Of a DNA stretch of 64,000 bases, positions 50,752 to 61,333 are shown in pieces. Location: assembly GCF_020711255.1 (NCBI RefSeq), contig NZ_JAJFAW010000019.1, positions 1-64,000 on the forward strand. Direction: 5' to 3'. The translations under genes were made by a program, and so were the position numbers. Below the pieces are notes generated by a model that did no database searches, was not told where the DNA came from, and worked only from the letters and a program-made list of their open reading frames with translations. How positions within the stretch are numbered: position 1 is the first letter of the stretch; each line of letters opens with the position of its first letter. The stretch is from Hymenobacter plasmatis. Its GTDB lineage: Bacteria > Bacteroidota > Bacteroidia > Cytophagales > Hymenobacteraceae.

Positions 50752-50758
50752 CAAAATA
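50752..50758 (-). promoter_or_regulatory. Possible -7 element (TATTTTG) for the DUF885 lipoprotein gene
   Basis: One base short of TAnnTTTG on the minus strand, about 46 bp before the ATG at 50706. Confidence 0.3.
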
Positions 50759-50923
50759 CCCGAAGGGCACCGCTAGGAGTGGGGCTCGGTAGCAGCGGGA
50801 AGACCCACCGACTGCGTCTGAGCCAGCTCAACTTAGGCTTTTATGGAAGTCATTATCTTGGAGTTTAGGGAGATACGCAAGTATAAAGATATTTACCCAA
50901 GCCACGTTTCCCCCGGAGTTATA

Positions 50924-50959
50924 GCAAAGAGCCTCTCCGGGGACCGAAGAGGCTCTTGC
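50924..50959 (-). terminator. Terminator of the small secreted protein gene
   Basis: Arms gcaaagagcctct (50924-50936) and agaggctcttgc (50948-50959) about 20 bp beyond the stop codon; on the minus strand the hairpin ends in ctctttgc. Confidence 0.65.
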
Positions 50960-50978
50960 GTATGGCAGCGGCTCCTGT

Positions 50979-51170
50979 TTATTTCTTGTGGTGGGCCATG
51001 GCCTTATGCCCGGCCTTGCGCCCGGAGTGCTTTGCCATGCGGTGCGTGCTGGATTTCCGGGTGGTTTGGGTGGTAGACTTGGCTGTGGAGGCCGTTGAAG
51101 TGGGGGTGGTCTGCGCCACGGCGGCAACCGTGCACAGCGCAGCCGCGAGCGAAAGCATGAGCGTTTTCAT
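50979..51170 (-). CDS. Small secreted basic protein, 63 residues
   Basis: A signal peptide (MKTLMLSLAAALCTVAAVAQ) is followed by a 43-residue mature part: a Thr/Ser-rich stretch (TTPTSTASTAKSTTQTTRKS) and a tail of His, Lys and Arg (HRMAKHSGRKAGHKAMAHHKK in two pieces). I do not recognise a family, but the gene has both a perfect -7 element upstream (51205-51212) and a hairpin terminator, so it is likely real. The His/Lys-rich tail could bind metal ions or polyanions such as DNA or lipopolysaccharide; that is inference. Confidence 0.7.
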   Translation of the reverse strand: MKTLMLSLAAALCTVAAVAQTTPTSTASTAKSTTQTTRKSSTHRMAKHSGRKAGHKAMAHHKK

Positions 51171-51204
51171 GAGAATTAAGGGTTAAAAGGGTTAAGGAAT
51201 GATT

Positions 51205-51212
51205 CAAATTTA
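51205..51212 (-). promoter_or_regulatory. -7 promoter element (TAAATTTG) of the small secreted protein gene
   Basis: Perfect TAnnTTTG on the minus strand, 34 bp before the ATG at 51170. No -33 TTG at the usual spacing. Confidence 0.45.
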
Positions 51213-51354
51213 TTGGAGCCAAAGTGAAAATCATGTGAGGTTTTACCCGCTGTAAATAAAGATTTTAACACTGAATTCTCGGTTGAAACCTAGCCTCCGC
51301 CGTGCTGTCGTAACGACGTATTTATCAACCTGCAACCAGCCATATGCCGCCAGC

Positions 51355-51384
51355 AAAAAGCCCCGGCATGGCGCCGAGGCTTTT
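51355..51384 (-). terminator. Terminator after the Ig-like T9SS gene
   Basis: Minus-strand hairpin aaaagcctcggc / gccggggcttttt, with one G-T wobble and a T run, 38 bp beyond the stop at 51422. Confidence 0.7.
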
Positions 51385-51421
51385 ACAAATGGAGCTAAAA
51401 ATTGAGCTAACTACCCAAAGA

Positions 51422-53998
51422 CTATTGCCGCACGAGGCGCTGCGTTACGGTGCCCTCTGTGGTGACGGCCCGCAGCACGTACACGCCGGTGGGCAAGCTG
51501 CTCAAATCCAATTCGCGGGCGGTAGCGGCTGCGGCCAGGCTGCTGGTCAGCACCTGCTGCCCGAGGGCGTTGTACACCGTGAGTTGTGCGGCGGAGTGGC
51601 TCCCGGCAATGCTGACGGTGAGCGAGCCGGTGGTGGGGTTGGGGAATACCGCCAGCCCAAAGGCCGACTGCCCCGAGCGTACCGCCGTAACCGTGACCGT
51701 AACTGCTGCCGAAGGGGCTGACACGCAGCCATTCGTGCTAATGACTACGGTGTATGCCCCGCTTTGTTTGGTGGTATAAGTGGCGCTGGTAGCCCCGGCA
51801 ATGGCCACACCATTAAGGTAATACTGGTAGGTAGCGCCGGCTACCGTGGGCGTGCTCAATACGCCGTTGGCTAAGGTCAGAATGGGTTGGGCGGGCAGGG
51901 CGTTCACCGTGAGCGTTGCCGTAGCCGAGGTGGCAGCACAGCCGCCGCTGGCTGCTACCGTGTTGGTGATGGTATAGGTGCCGGGCTGGCTCTGGGCCAA
52001 GTCAATGGCGCCGGTGCTGGTGTTCAGCCCTAAGCCCGTTGTTGAGCTGAATGTGCCCGCCGAGGCACCACTGGCCAGGGTAGGGGCGACGCTAGTGCTG
52101 GCACAATAGGCCGAGGCAGGGTAGCTGAACGTGGCAGCGGCCGGGGCCGTGATGGTCACCGTTTGGGTGCTGCTGCTCGGGCAGGGGCCACCCACGGCGT
52201 AGGTAATGGTGTAAGTGCCCGGCGAGCTGCTGCCTGGCGTGATGGTACCCGTAGTTGCATTCAGGCCCAACCCGGCTGGCGAGGCGGCAAAGGTGCCGCC
52301 AGTTGTGCCGGTTACGGTAGCCGCCGCGGCCCCGCTGCTCTGACAAACACTGGCGCCGGCGTAGCCGAAACTCGCCGTAGTTAGTGGGTTCACGGTCACA
52401 GAAACGGGCGCCGAAGTAGCTGTGCAGCCCCCGGGGTTGGTGATGAGGACCGTATAAGAGCCGCTGGCCGTGGCCACGTAGCTGGTGCCCGTGGCGCCGC
52501 TGATGGCCTGGCCGTTGTTCAAGAACTGGTACGTAGCCGCGCCCGTGCCGCCCGTGGCGGTCAGCGTAACCGAGCCGCCCTGGCAGAACGTGGTAGCCGC
52601 GGCGGCGGTTAGGGCCGGCGTGGGCTGGGCATTGAGCACGAGCGAAGTGCTGGCCGAGGCAGCGGAGCAGCCGTTGGCTGCTGCGAGGCTGTTGATGATG
52701 GTGTAGGTGCCGGCCTGGCTCTGGGCCACATCCACGGCGCCGGTGCTGGCGTTCAAGCTCAGGCCCGCTGGGCTGGCCGTGTAGGTGCCGGCGGTGGCGC
52801 CCGCTGCCAGCGTAGGCGAGATGGTGCCCTGGGTGCCCGCGCAGCGGCTGCCGCCCACGTAGCTAAAGTTGGCCGTGGGGGCTGCTGTGATGGTAACGCT
52901 GACGCTGGCGCTGGCCGGGCAGGTGCCCCCAATGCCATACGCCACCGCGTAGGTGCCGGGCTGGCTCTGGCTCAGGTTGATAATGCCGGTAGTGGGGTTT
53001 AGACTCAAGCCCGTGGGCGAAGCCGAGAACGTGCCGCCGCTGGGCGAGGCCGTGGGCGTGGGGGTGCTGGGGCCGCTCAGGCAGTAGCTCGGCAGGGCAT
53101 AGCTAAACGACACCGTGGGAAGCGGCGTGGCAGTAACGATTATCGTATTGGAAGTAGAAGTGCACGTGGCGGGATTGTACGCTACCACGCGGTAGGCGCC
53201 GCTGGTGGTGGCGGTGTAGGTAGCGCTGGTCGCGCCCGGAATCTGCACGCCATCCTTCTCATACTGAAAGGTGTAGCCGCTGGCGCCCAGCCCGCTCGCA
53301 TTGGCCGACAGCAGCACCGAGCCGCCTTGGCAAAACGTGGTGGGCGTGGCGGCGGTCAGGTTTACCACGTTCTGCTTCAGCACCAGTACCGTTACGGATG
53401 CCGAAATGGAGGAGCATCCGGTGGCGTTGGTTACTTCCACCGAATAGCTGCTGTTGGCCGTGACCAGAGCCGTGTACGTGGGGCTGGTAGCGCCCACTAT
53501 TTCCCGGCCGTTGAGCAAAAACTGGTAGGTGTTGCCCGCGGCAACGGGCCCGGCCACCAGGTAAATGGTGCCCTGCTGGCAAAAGGTGGTGGGGCCCTGC
53601 GAGTTGATGGTGGCCGTGGGGGGCTGGCCCACCGTCACGGTAGCCACGGTAGAGGCCACCGCGGGGTTGGTGCCGTTCTGCACAATGGCACGGTAGCTGG
53701 TGGTGGTCTGGATGTTGGAGAAGGTGTACGTGGGCGAAGTGCCGACCACGTCCACGTAGCCGCTGCCGCTATCGGCCTGGTACTTAATAATGGAGCCGGT
53801 GTAGCCCGTCAGGGTCAGCGTACCGGAATTGAAGCCGGCGCAGACCGACGAAGCCGCCGGGCTGAGCGTGCCGCCGCTGGGGCTGGTGGTTTGGGCTTGC
53901 GTGCGGCCCGGCAGCAGGCCTGCCACCATCAGCCAGAGCAATACGAGAAGGCGGGGCCACGTTGCGAGTGGCTGGTGTGTTTGTAGGAGTGAATTCAT
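51422..53998 (-). CDS. Large secreted T9SS-sorted protein with repeated Ig-like/PKD-like modules
   Basis: 858 residues. N-terminal signal (ATWPRLLVLLWLMVAGLLPG, ending near RTQAQ), then about eight beta-sandwich repeats of two alternating kinds. One kind reads TTFCQGGSVLLSANAS, YQFLNNGQAISGATGTSY and SGSYTVLITNPGGCTATSA; the other reads PSGGTFSASPTGLSLNPTTG and GIINLSQSQPGTYAVAYGIG. The C-terminus is a T9SS type A domain (LAVFPNPTTGSLTVSIAGSH ending VTQRLVRQ). Such proteins are surface adhesins or matrix components. No catalytic domain. Repeat modules are similar enough for intragenic recombination. Confidence 0.88.
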   Translation of the reverse strand: MNSLLQTHQPLATWPRLLVLLWLMVAGLLPGRTQAQTTSPSGGTLSPAASSVCAGFNSGTLTLTGYTGSIIKYQADSGSGYVDVVGTSPTYTFSNIQTTTSYRAIVQNGTNPAVASTVATVTVGQPPTATINSQGPTTFCQQGTIYLVAGPVAAGNTYQFLLNGREIVGATSPTYTALVTANSSYSVEVTNATGCSSISASVTVLVLKQNVVNLTAATPTTFCQGGSVLLSANASGLGASGYTFQYEKDGVQIPGATSATYTATTSGAYRVVAYNPATCTSTSNTIIVTATPLPTVSFSYALPSYCLSGPSTPTPTASPSGGTFSASPTGLSLNPTTGIINLSQSQPGTYAVAYGIGGTCPASASVSVTITAAPTANFSYVGGSRCAGTQGTISPTLAAGATAGTYTASPAGLSLNASTGAVDVAQSQAGTYTIINSLAAANGCSAASASTSLVLNAQPTPALTAAAATTFCQGGSVTLTATGGTGAATYQFLNNGQAISGATGTSYVATASGSYTVLITNPGGCTATSAPVSVTVNPLTTASFGYAGASVCQSSGAAAATVTGTTGGTFAASPAGLGLNATTGTITPGSSSPGTYTITYAVGGPCPSSSTQTVTITAPAAATFSYPASAYCASTSVAPTLASGASAGTFSSTTGLGLNTSTGAIDLAQSQPGTYTITNTVAASGGCAATSATATLTVNALPAQPILTLANGVLSTPTVAGATYQYYLNGVAIAGATSATYTTKQSGAYTVVISTNGCVSAPSAAVTVTVTAVRSGQSAFGLAVFPNPTTGSLTVSIAGSHSAAQLTVYNALGQQVLTSSLAAAATARELDLSSLPTGVYVLRAVTTEGTVTQRLVRQ

Positions 53999-54272
53999 GA
54001 AAAAAACTAAGGGGTTGAAAGTGTAGTTAAGCTGAAATAGACGGTCGGGCGTGGTGGGCTGAACAGTAACGCAGACCTGGGTTCAGCCACAGGGTTTAAA
54101 AGCCCCTCGTTCAATAATGCCAAGGCCACCATTTGCAATGATTTATAGTGGCGAATAGGCGCACAAACTGAACGGTAATGTTGCGCTCACAACACTACCG
54201 CCTCAACATGAAGCCAACATGATAAGCGGAACCAGTAGAGGCTCGTCGGCGCTAAAAATTCCGGGCTCGGGG
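53999..54272. other. Intergenic region, no gene recognised
   Basis: About 270 bp before the decayed kinase fragment. It holds only a possible -7 element close to the T9SS gene start (TACACTTTC on the minus strand, near 54021-54029). Confidence 0.4.
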
Positions 54273-54515
54273 CTACTGCCCGTCTGCAGCGGGCGGAAAC
54301 GTGAGCAGGAACGAGGTGCCCAGCCCCTCAATGGAATTTACCTCAATCCCGATTCCGTGCCGGTCGGCGATGGTGCGGGCAATGCTTAGCCCCAGGCCAT
54401 AGCTGTCAGGGTCGGGTCGGTGGTGGCGCCTTTGTCGAAGCGGTGAAACAGGCGCGGGAGCTGGTCTTTGGCAATGCCCTGGCCTGTCCGGACCTCGCAG
54501 GCGCCGGCCGCCCCA
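54273..54515 (-). pseudogene. Remnant of a sensor histidine kinase ATPase domain
   Basis: Reading the minus strand gives EVRTGQGIAKDQLPRLFHRF and DKGATTD, then after a one-base shift SYGLGLSIARTIADRHGIGI and EVNSIEGLGTSFLLTFPPA ending at TAG (54273-54275). These are the G1, F and G2 boxes of a HATPase domain. The conserved Asp before TGQG is missing and the frame is broken between TTDP and DSYG, so it is dead. Everything upstream of the G1 box is gone. It is not a copy of the kinases at 5.2-12 kb, which have FFTTKPTGEGTGLGLSL in this place. Confidence 0.75.
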
Positions 54516-54553
54516 GCAGGTAAATTAGGCCGTTAGACCTTTTTATATAAAAA

Positions 54554-54592
54554 GAAAAGCCCTACATCACGCTAGGGGACGTAGGGCTTTTC
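54554..54592 (-). terminator. Terminator of the adjacent T9SS protein gene
   Basis: Arms gaaaagccctac and gtagggcttttc around a 15-nt loop, followed on the minus strand by tttttatataaaaa; 38 bp beyond the stop at 54630. Confidence 0.8.
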
Positions 54593-54629
54593 ACTAAGAT
54601 TTTGCCGAAAGCCGGCAAAAGGAGAGAAC

Positions 54630-55874
54630 TTATTCGCGCACCAGACGCTGAGTGGAGCGGCCGGAGGTGCCGGTCAGTTCAAGGAAGAACGTGCCTTTGT
54701 TGAGCGTGTTCAGCTCGATGCGGCCGTTGGTGGCCAATTTGCCGCTAAGCACCGCTTGGCCCAGAACGTTGAGGACACGATACTGAGTTGCACCTACTGC
54801 AGAAGGCACCGTAATGCTGCCCGCGCTGGGGTTGGGGAAAACAGCAAGTTCAGCAGTCTTTTGTTCAACTATAGACACAATAGGTGAGTAGGCATCTGTG
54901 CCGTCAACGTCAATTTGACGCAACCGATAGTATGCCTGTCCAGCTAAAGGGTTTTCATCGGTAAAGGAATAGGTCCGTGCCGAAGTAGTGTTACCTGAAC
55001 CTGCAATCTTAGTCAGAGGTACAAAGTTTAAAGCATCTGCTGAACGTTCAACTTCAAAAAAGGAATTGTTAATCTCATTAGCTGTAGACCAACCAAGGAA
55101 GACGGTGCCCTTGGGTGTGCGTTTGCCAATAAATTGGGTAAGGGTTACGGGCAGTGCTGCGAGGTTCTGACAAGTTTGGTCGTTAGTCGGAGGGGGAATA
55201 AGGGGAGTCCCAGTTGTGGCAACACACCCACTTGGTTGCGGCTGCCCTTTTACACAAGTGATTAAATTTGAAGTGGTGAAAAGCGTGGATCCAGAGTTTC
55301 CAAAGATGTTTCCCACAATGCGTAGGCCAGCAACGCCAGTTGTTGGCCCGGTGATGTTGGGGTTGCCTGTACCTACAACCACATTGCCGGTTACAATCAG
55401 CAGCGAGTTATTTGCCAACGTGAAATTTTTGCTTGCTTGGTTTTGAAAATTGAGTGTGCAGCCTATTGTAACTACAGAATTTGCTCCTACACTAGTTTCA
55501 ACTTTGTATAAATCCAGCACTCCTACTGAAAGTTGCGGCATAGAAGGCGTCCGCGAAACAGAGGATCCAATTATCAAATTAGCATTACTTAATGAGAGAG
55601 TAATATTAGGAACGCTTGCAGTTAAAGAACCGCCCGTGTTGATAGTAATAGTGCCCGAGCTGCTAAAATCCTGGCTGAGGGTAACCGCATGGTTAATAAT
55701 GATGGTGCTTGTGGAGGTGGGAGCCGCGGTGCAGCCGCCAGTATATATGCTAGGGTCCAAAATGTTGCCCGCTTTGGTGGTAGTATATACGCACTGTGCG
55801 TTGGCACGGGTACTAATGAAGCCAGTCAAGACCAGTATTAGGGAAAAGAGTAAATAACGTTTCAAAGCGGTCAT
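54630..55874 (-). CDS. Secreted T9SS-sorted surface protein
   Basis: 414 residues. Signal peptide (RYLLFSLILVLTGFISTRAN, ending near AQC). Residues about 30-225 are a right-handed beta-helix-like region of Thr/Ser/Asn-rich strands (IIINHAVTLSQDFSSSGTIT, TGNVVVGTGNPNITGPTT). A fibronectin-type module follows (VTLTQFIGKRTPKGTVFLGW, then YYRLRQIDVDGTDAYS), and a T9SS type A domain ends the protein (LAVFPNPSAGSITVPS ending STQRLVRE). GC content is noticeably lower than in most neighbours, which suggests recent acquisition or relaxed codon use. No enzymatic motif. Confidence 0.85.
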   Translation of the reverse strand: MTALKRYLLFSLILVLTGFISTRANAQCVYTTTKAGNILDPSIYTGGCTAAPTSTSTIIINHAVTLSQDFSSSGTITINTGGSLTASVPNITLSLSNANLIIGSSVSRTPSMPQLSVGVLDLYKVETSVGANSVVTIGCTLNFQNQASKNFTLANNSLLIVTGNVVVGTGNPNITGPTTGVAGLRIVGNIFGNSGSTLFTTSNLITCVKGQPQPSGCVATTGTPLIPPPTNDQTCQNLAALPVTLTQFIGKRTPKGTVFLGWSTANEINNSFFEVERSADALNFVPLTKIAGSGNTTSARTYSFTDENPLAGQAYYRLRQIDVDGTDAYSPIVSIVEQKTAELAVFPNPSAGSITVPSAVGATQYRVLNVLGQAVLSGKLATNGRIELNTLNKGTFFLELTGTSGRSTQRLVRE

Positions 55875-56323
55875 TATGTAAAAGGTGAGTTTTAAGGGAA
55901 TCAGAATCGAGAAGGCTTGTTATGGGCTATGTTTTTGCGGTGCGTAAAGCTTACCAGTACTTTATATTCAGTAAACAGTTGAGATATGCTTTACATCAAG
56001 TTCATTAATTACAATTAAGCGGCTGCAAGGTAGTGAATATTATCGGTTTTATTATAAACAAATATATGCTATGCCTCGTATCACATCGGGCCTTTAAAAA
56101 ATCAAGCTTAATCTTATTTGGATTAAATTATCATATTTCGCCATATAATTGGACATAACGCGGCTGCAAATGGGCGCAGTAAAAAATTTAGTGCTCAATT
56201 TACAGGTCAAATGACGATTGTGAGCTATCATCGAAATGCCCTATTCATCTGACTTACTACTGACGTGTTTAACTGTCTTGCGGCAGCCGGTGCTACTTTC
56301 GTAGTAAAAATCCCGCCCTCGCC
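55875..56323. other. AT-rich intergenic region, no gene recognised
   Basis: About 450 bp, much richer in A+T than the window average, between divergent genes. It presumably carries both promoters; a TACTTTCG motif at 56293-56300 lies before the GH3 gene. Confidence 0.45.
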
Positions 56324-59300
56324 TTGTCGTTCCCTAAATCCTTCCAGTCTCTTCTCGTGTGCCTGCTGCTGGCGGCTCCGCTGCTAGCTCCGGCCCAGCA
56401 CCGCCCCGGGCATGCTCCCCAAAAAGCAGCTACCCATCGGGCCGCACCAGCCGCTCCTAAAACCAGGACCACCAGGCCAAAGACTGCCCGCGCCAAAGCA
56501 ACAACCGCTGCCCGCCAAGCGGCGGCGCGCAAAGCTGCCCTGACGCCGAAAAAAGCGGCTCCTGCCCCCGCCTTTACCCAGTACCTACATTCGCCCTGGG
56601 TGGATAGCCTGATGCGTGTGCTCACTCCCAACCAGCGGGCAGCCCAACTCTTTATGGTAGCGGCGTATTCTAACCGCACGCGGGTGGACGAGGACTCGAT
56701 TTCGGCCCTGATTAAGCAGTACGGCATTGGCGGGCTTATCTTCTTCCAGGGCGGGCCGGCCCGGCAGGCGCGGCTGCTGAACCGCTACCAGAGCCAAAGC
56801 CAAGTGCCGCTGCTGGTGGCCCTGGACGGGGAGTGGGGCGTGGGCATGCGCCTCGACAGCGTGGTGAAATTCCCGTACCAGATGAGCCTGGGGGGCGAAA
56901 CCGATACTACGCTGCTCTACGACATGGGCCACGAAGTGGCCCAACAGTTCAAGCGGCTGGGCATGCACGTCAATTTTGCGCCCGTGGTGGATGTAAACAA
57001 CAACGCCGCCAACCCCGTCATCGGCTTTCGCTCCTGGGGCGAAAACCCGGCGGCTGTATCGCGCGATAGCCGCCAGTACATGCGCGGCATGCAGGATGCG
57101 GGCATTCTAGCGGTGGCCAAGCACTTTCCTGGGCACGGCGACGTGGATGCCGATTCCCACCTCGCCCTGCCCACCGTGCGGGTAGACCGCCGCCGGCTCG
57201 ATACGCTGGAGTTGCCGCCTTTCCGCAGCCTGATTGCGGGTGGCCTTGGGGGCATGATGGTGGCCCACCTCAACGTGCCCGCGCTGGATACGGTGAGTGG
57301 CCCCAGCACCCTTTCGCGGCCCATTATCACGGACTTCCTGCGGAAGGAGATGGGCTTTAAAGGGCTGATTTTCACTGATGCCATGAACATGAAGGGTGTC
57401 ATCAGCAAGTTTCCGCCCGGCGAGGCCGATGTGCGGGCCCTCATTGCGGGCAACGACATCCTGGAGTTTAGCAAGAATGTGCCGCTGGCCATTCAGATGG
57501 TGCGCGCCGCTGTGGATAGCGGCCGTATTTCGCAAAAGGAAATCGACGAGCACTGCCGCCGCGTGCTGGCCCTCAAGCAGTGGGCTGGCCTGGACCACTA
57601 CCGGCCTATCGAAACCAAGCACATTTACGAAGACCTCAACGGGCCCCACGCCCGATACCTGAGCCACCGGCTCACGGAGCTCAGCATCACGCTGCTGCGC
57701 AACCAAAACAAGCTGCTGCCCCTGCAGCGGCTAGATACCCTGCGCATTGCCACGCTGGTACTGGGAGGCTCCGCACGCGATACCACCGACTTCCAAAAAG
57801 CGGTGGCCGACTATGCCCCCACGGCGCATTTCCATGCCTCGGCCTCGCCCACGCTAGATGAGCTGCTGCAACTGCGCACCGCCCTTAAGCCTTATAATAT
57901 GGTGCTGGTGTCGCTGCAAAGCCTGGGCCGACTGCCCGCTACCAGCTTCGGCATTACGCCCGAAACCAACCTGCTGCTCCGTGAGCTGGTGAATCAAAAG
58001 CAGGAAGTGGTGGTGAGCGTGTTTGGCTCGGCTTATGCCGTGGCCAAAGTGCGCGACCTCGACCGTGCCGGCGCCGTGGTGTTGGCCTACCAAGAGAGCC
58101 CCGATGCCCAAAACCTAGCCGCGCAGGCCATTTTTGGCGGCATGGCAGCTGCAGGCAAGCTGCCCGTCACGGTGTCGGACCGCTACCCGCGCGGCTATGG
58201 CCTGCGCACCGCCGGTAACCTGCGCCTGCGCTACGCCAACCCCGAAGACGTGGACATGGACGGGCACCTCGAGGCCCAGGTAGATAGCCTGGTGGGCCGG
58301 GCTATGGCGGCTCAGGCGTTTCCGGGCGCGCAGGTGGTCATTGCCCGGCGCGGCACGGTGGTGCTGCGCAAAAGCTACGGCAACCACACGTATGCAGGCC
58401 TGGGCAACGTGGTTATTCAAAAGAAAAAGAAGCGTAAGCAGCAGGCTGCCTCCAGCCCAGAATCGCTATCGGTGCCGCGCCCCGTGCGCAATGACGACAT
58501 CTACGACCTGGCCTCGGTGACCAAACTCATGGCCTCGACGCCCGCCCTGCTCAAGCTGCAGGAGCAGAATAAATTCAGCCCCGACAGCACCATGGGGCAG
58601 TATTTCCCTTTCCTGCGGGGCACCAACAAGGCCAACTTGCGCATGCGCGATGTGCTCACCCATCAGGCCCGGCTCAAGGCTTGGATTCCGTTTTGGAAGG
58701 AGCTCACCAGAAAGAACGGCGAGCTGCGCCGGCGCTTTTTCCGGTCCGATTCCTCGGCCCGGTTCCCGCTGCCGGCTGCCCAGGGGCTGTGGGCTCGCAA
58801 GAAACTGCCGGCCCGCATCTACAAGGAAATAGGGGAGTCGCCGCTGAATGAAAAGCCCGGCTACGTTTATTCCGACCTGTCGTTTATTCTGTATCCGGAG
58901 CTGGTGAAGGCGCGCACCGGGCAGACATTTGATGCCTTTTTGCAGCGCGAGGTATATGGCCCACTGGGCGCCACCACCCTGGGCTTCCGGCCTACCAACC
59001 GCTTTCCGCTGCGCCGCATCGTGCCCACGGAAGTCGATTCGGCGTTCCGCCGCCAGCTGCTGCACGGCACCGTGCACGACGAAGGAGCCGCGCTGCTCGG
59101 CGGCCTTTCGGGCCACGCCGGCCTGTTTGGCTCGGCCAATGACCTGGCCAAGCTGGCCCAAACTTACGCCTGGGGCGGGCGCTACGGCGGCCAGCAGATT
59201 TTCAAGCAGGAAATTCTGGCCGACTGGACCCGCTGCCAGTTCTGCCCCGATAACCGCCGCGCCCTGGCCTTCGACCGGCCCGCCACCAACCCGACTGTGA

Positions 59301-59503
59301 ATTCCGCCAAAAATGCTTCCCAGAGCAGCTACGGCCACACCGGCTACACCGGCACGTATTTCTGGGTTGAGCCCAAGGAGGATTTGGTGGTAATACTGCT
59401 CACCAACCGCGTGCATCCCTCGCGCAACAACAACAAGCTGACGGAGCTGGGCGTGCGCAGCGCGCTGCTGCAAATAGCCATTGAGGCCGTGCACAAGCAA
59501 TGA
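56324..59503 (+). CDS. Secreted GH3 beta-N-acetylglucosaminidase-like enzyme fused to a beta-lactamase-fold serine hydrolase
   Basis: 1059 residues with a TTG start that opens the signal peptide (SFPKSFQSLLVCLLLAAPLL, ending near PAQ). A basic Ala-rich linker (to about 85) leads to a GH3 domain (about 95-430) of NagZ type: KHFPGHGDVDADSH (K266, H271, D277, H279) and nucleophile D352 in IFTDAMNMKGV. A GH3 C-terminal domain (about 450-640) is followed by a serine hydrolase domain with SVTK (S731, K734), YSD in GYVYSDLSF, and GHTGYTG (H1005). NagZ-type enzymes cleave GlcNAc from muropeptides; beta-lactamase-fold domains often act on peptidoglycan peptides. The fusion therefore suggests cell-wall turnover or recycling in the periplasm. 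This architecture is known in Bacteroidota. Confidence 0.9.
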   Translation: MSFPKSFQSLLVCLLLAAPLLAPAQHRPGHAPQKAATHRAAPAAPKTRTTRPKTARAKATTAARQAAARKAALTPKKAAPAPAFTQYLHSPWVDSLMRVLTPNQRAAQLFMVAAYSNRTRVDEDSISALIKQYGIGGLIFFQGGPARQARLLNRYQSQSQVPLLVALDGEWGVGMRLDSVVKFPYQMSLGGETDTTLLYDMGHEVAQQFKRLGMHVNFAPVVDVNNNAANPVIGFRSWGENPAAVSRDSRQYMRGMQDAGILAVAKHFPGHGDVDADSHLALPTVRVDRRRLDTLELPPFRSLIAGGLGGMMVAHLNVPALDTVSGPSTLSRPIITDFLRKEMGFKGLIFTDAMNMKGVISKFPPGEADVRALIAGNDILEFSKNVPLAIQMVRAAVDSGRISQKEIDEHCRRVLALKQWAGLDHYRPIETKHIYEDLNGPHARYLSHRLTELSITLLRNQNKLLPLQRLDTLRIATLVLGGSARDTTDFQKAVADYAPTAHFHASASPTLDELLQLRTALKPYNMVLVSLQSLGRLPATSFGITPETNLLLRELVNQKQEVVVSVFGSAYAVAKVRDLDRAGAVVLAYQESPDAQNLAAQAIFGGMAAAGKLPVTVSDRYPRGYGLRTAGNLRLRYANPEDVDMDGHLEAQVDSLVGRAMAAQAFPGAQVVIARRGTVVLRKSYGNHTYAGLGNVVIQKKKKRKQQAASSPESLSVPRPVRNDDIYDLASVTKLMASTPALLKLQEQNKFSPDSTMGQYFPFLRGTNKANLRMRDVLTHQARLKAWIPFWKELTRKNGELRRRFFRSDSSARFPLPAAQGLWARKKLPARIYKEIGESPLNEKPGYVYSDLSFILYPELVKARTGQTFDAFLQREVYGPLGATTLGFRPTNRFPLRRIVPTEVDSAFRRQLLHGTVHDEGAALLGGLSGHAGLFGSANDLAKLAQTYAWGGRYGGQQIFKQEILADWTRCQFCPDNRRALAFDRPATNPTVNSAKNASQSSYGHTGYTGTYFWVEPKEDLVVILLTNRVHPSRNNNKLTELGVRSALLQIAIEAVHKQ

Positions 59504-59611
59504 GAAACGCTGGTTGCGAACCGGATAAGTAACGCACGGTTGTAGGGGTTCTGGAATCAGAAATATTAGGTAGCTTGGCTGCCATTCCCACCCCTTACTG
59601 CCGACGGACTT

Positions 59612-61237
<1,626 letters not shown>

Positions 61238-61240
61238 GGT

Positions 61241-61330
61241 CATTTAACAGTTAACAATTAACAGCTGTTCAATTAGCGCCATTCGGGCTGCCTGAAAGAC
61301 TGTTAATTGTTAATTGATAACTGTTAAATG
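61241..61330. repeat. AT-rich inverted repeat between convergent genes, possible terminator
   Basis: Left arm 61241-61264 (catttaacagttaacaatta then acag) and right arm 61300-61330 (complement with a 7-bp insertion, attgata). A related but different AT-rich repeat sits inside the hydrolase gene at 30161-30295. It lies between two convergent genes and would fold in either transcript. Confidence 0.7.
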
Positions 61331-61333
61331 AAA

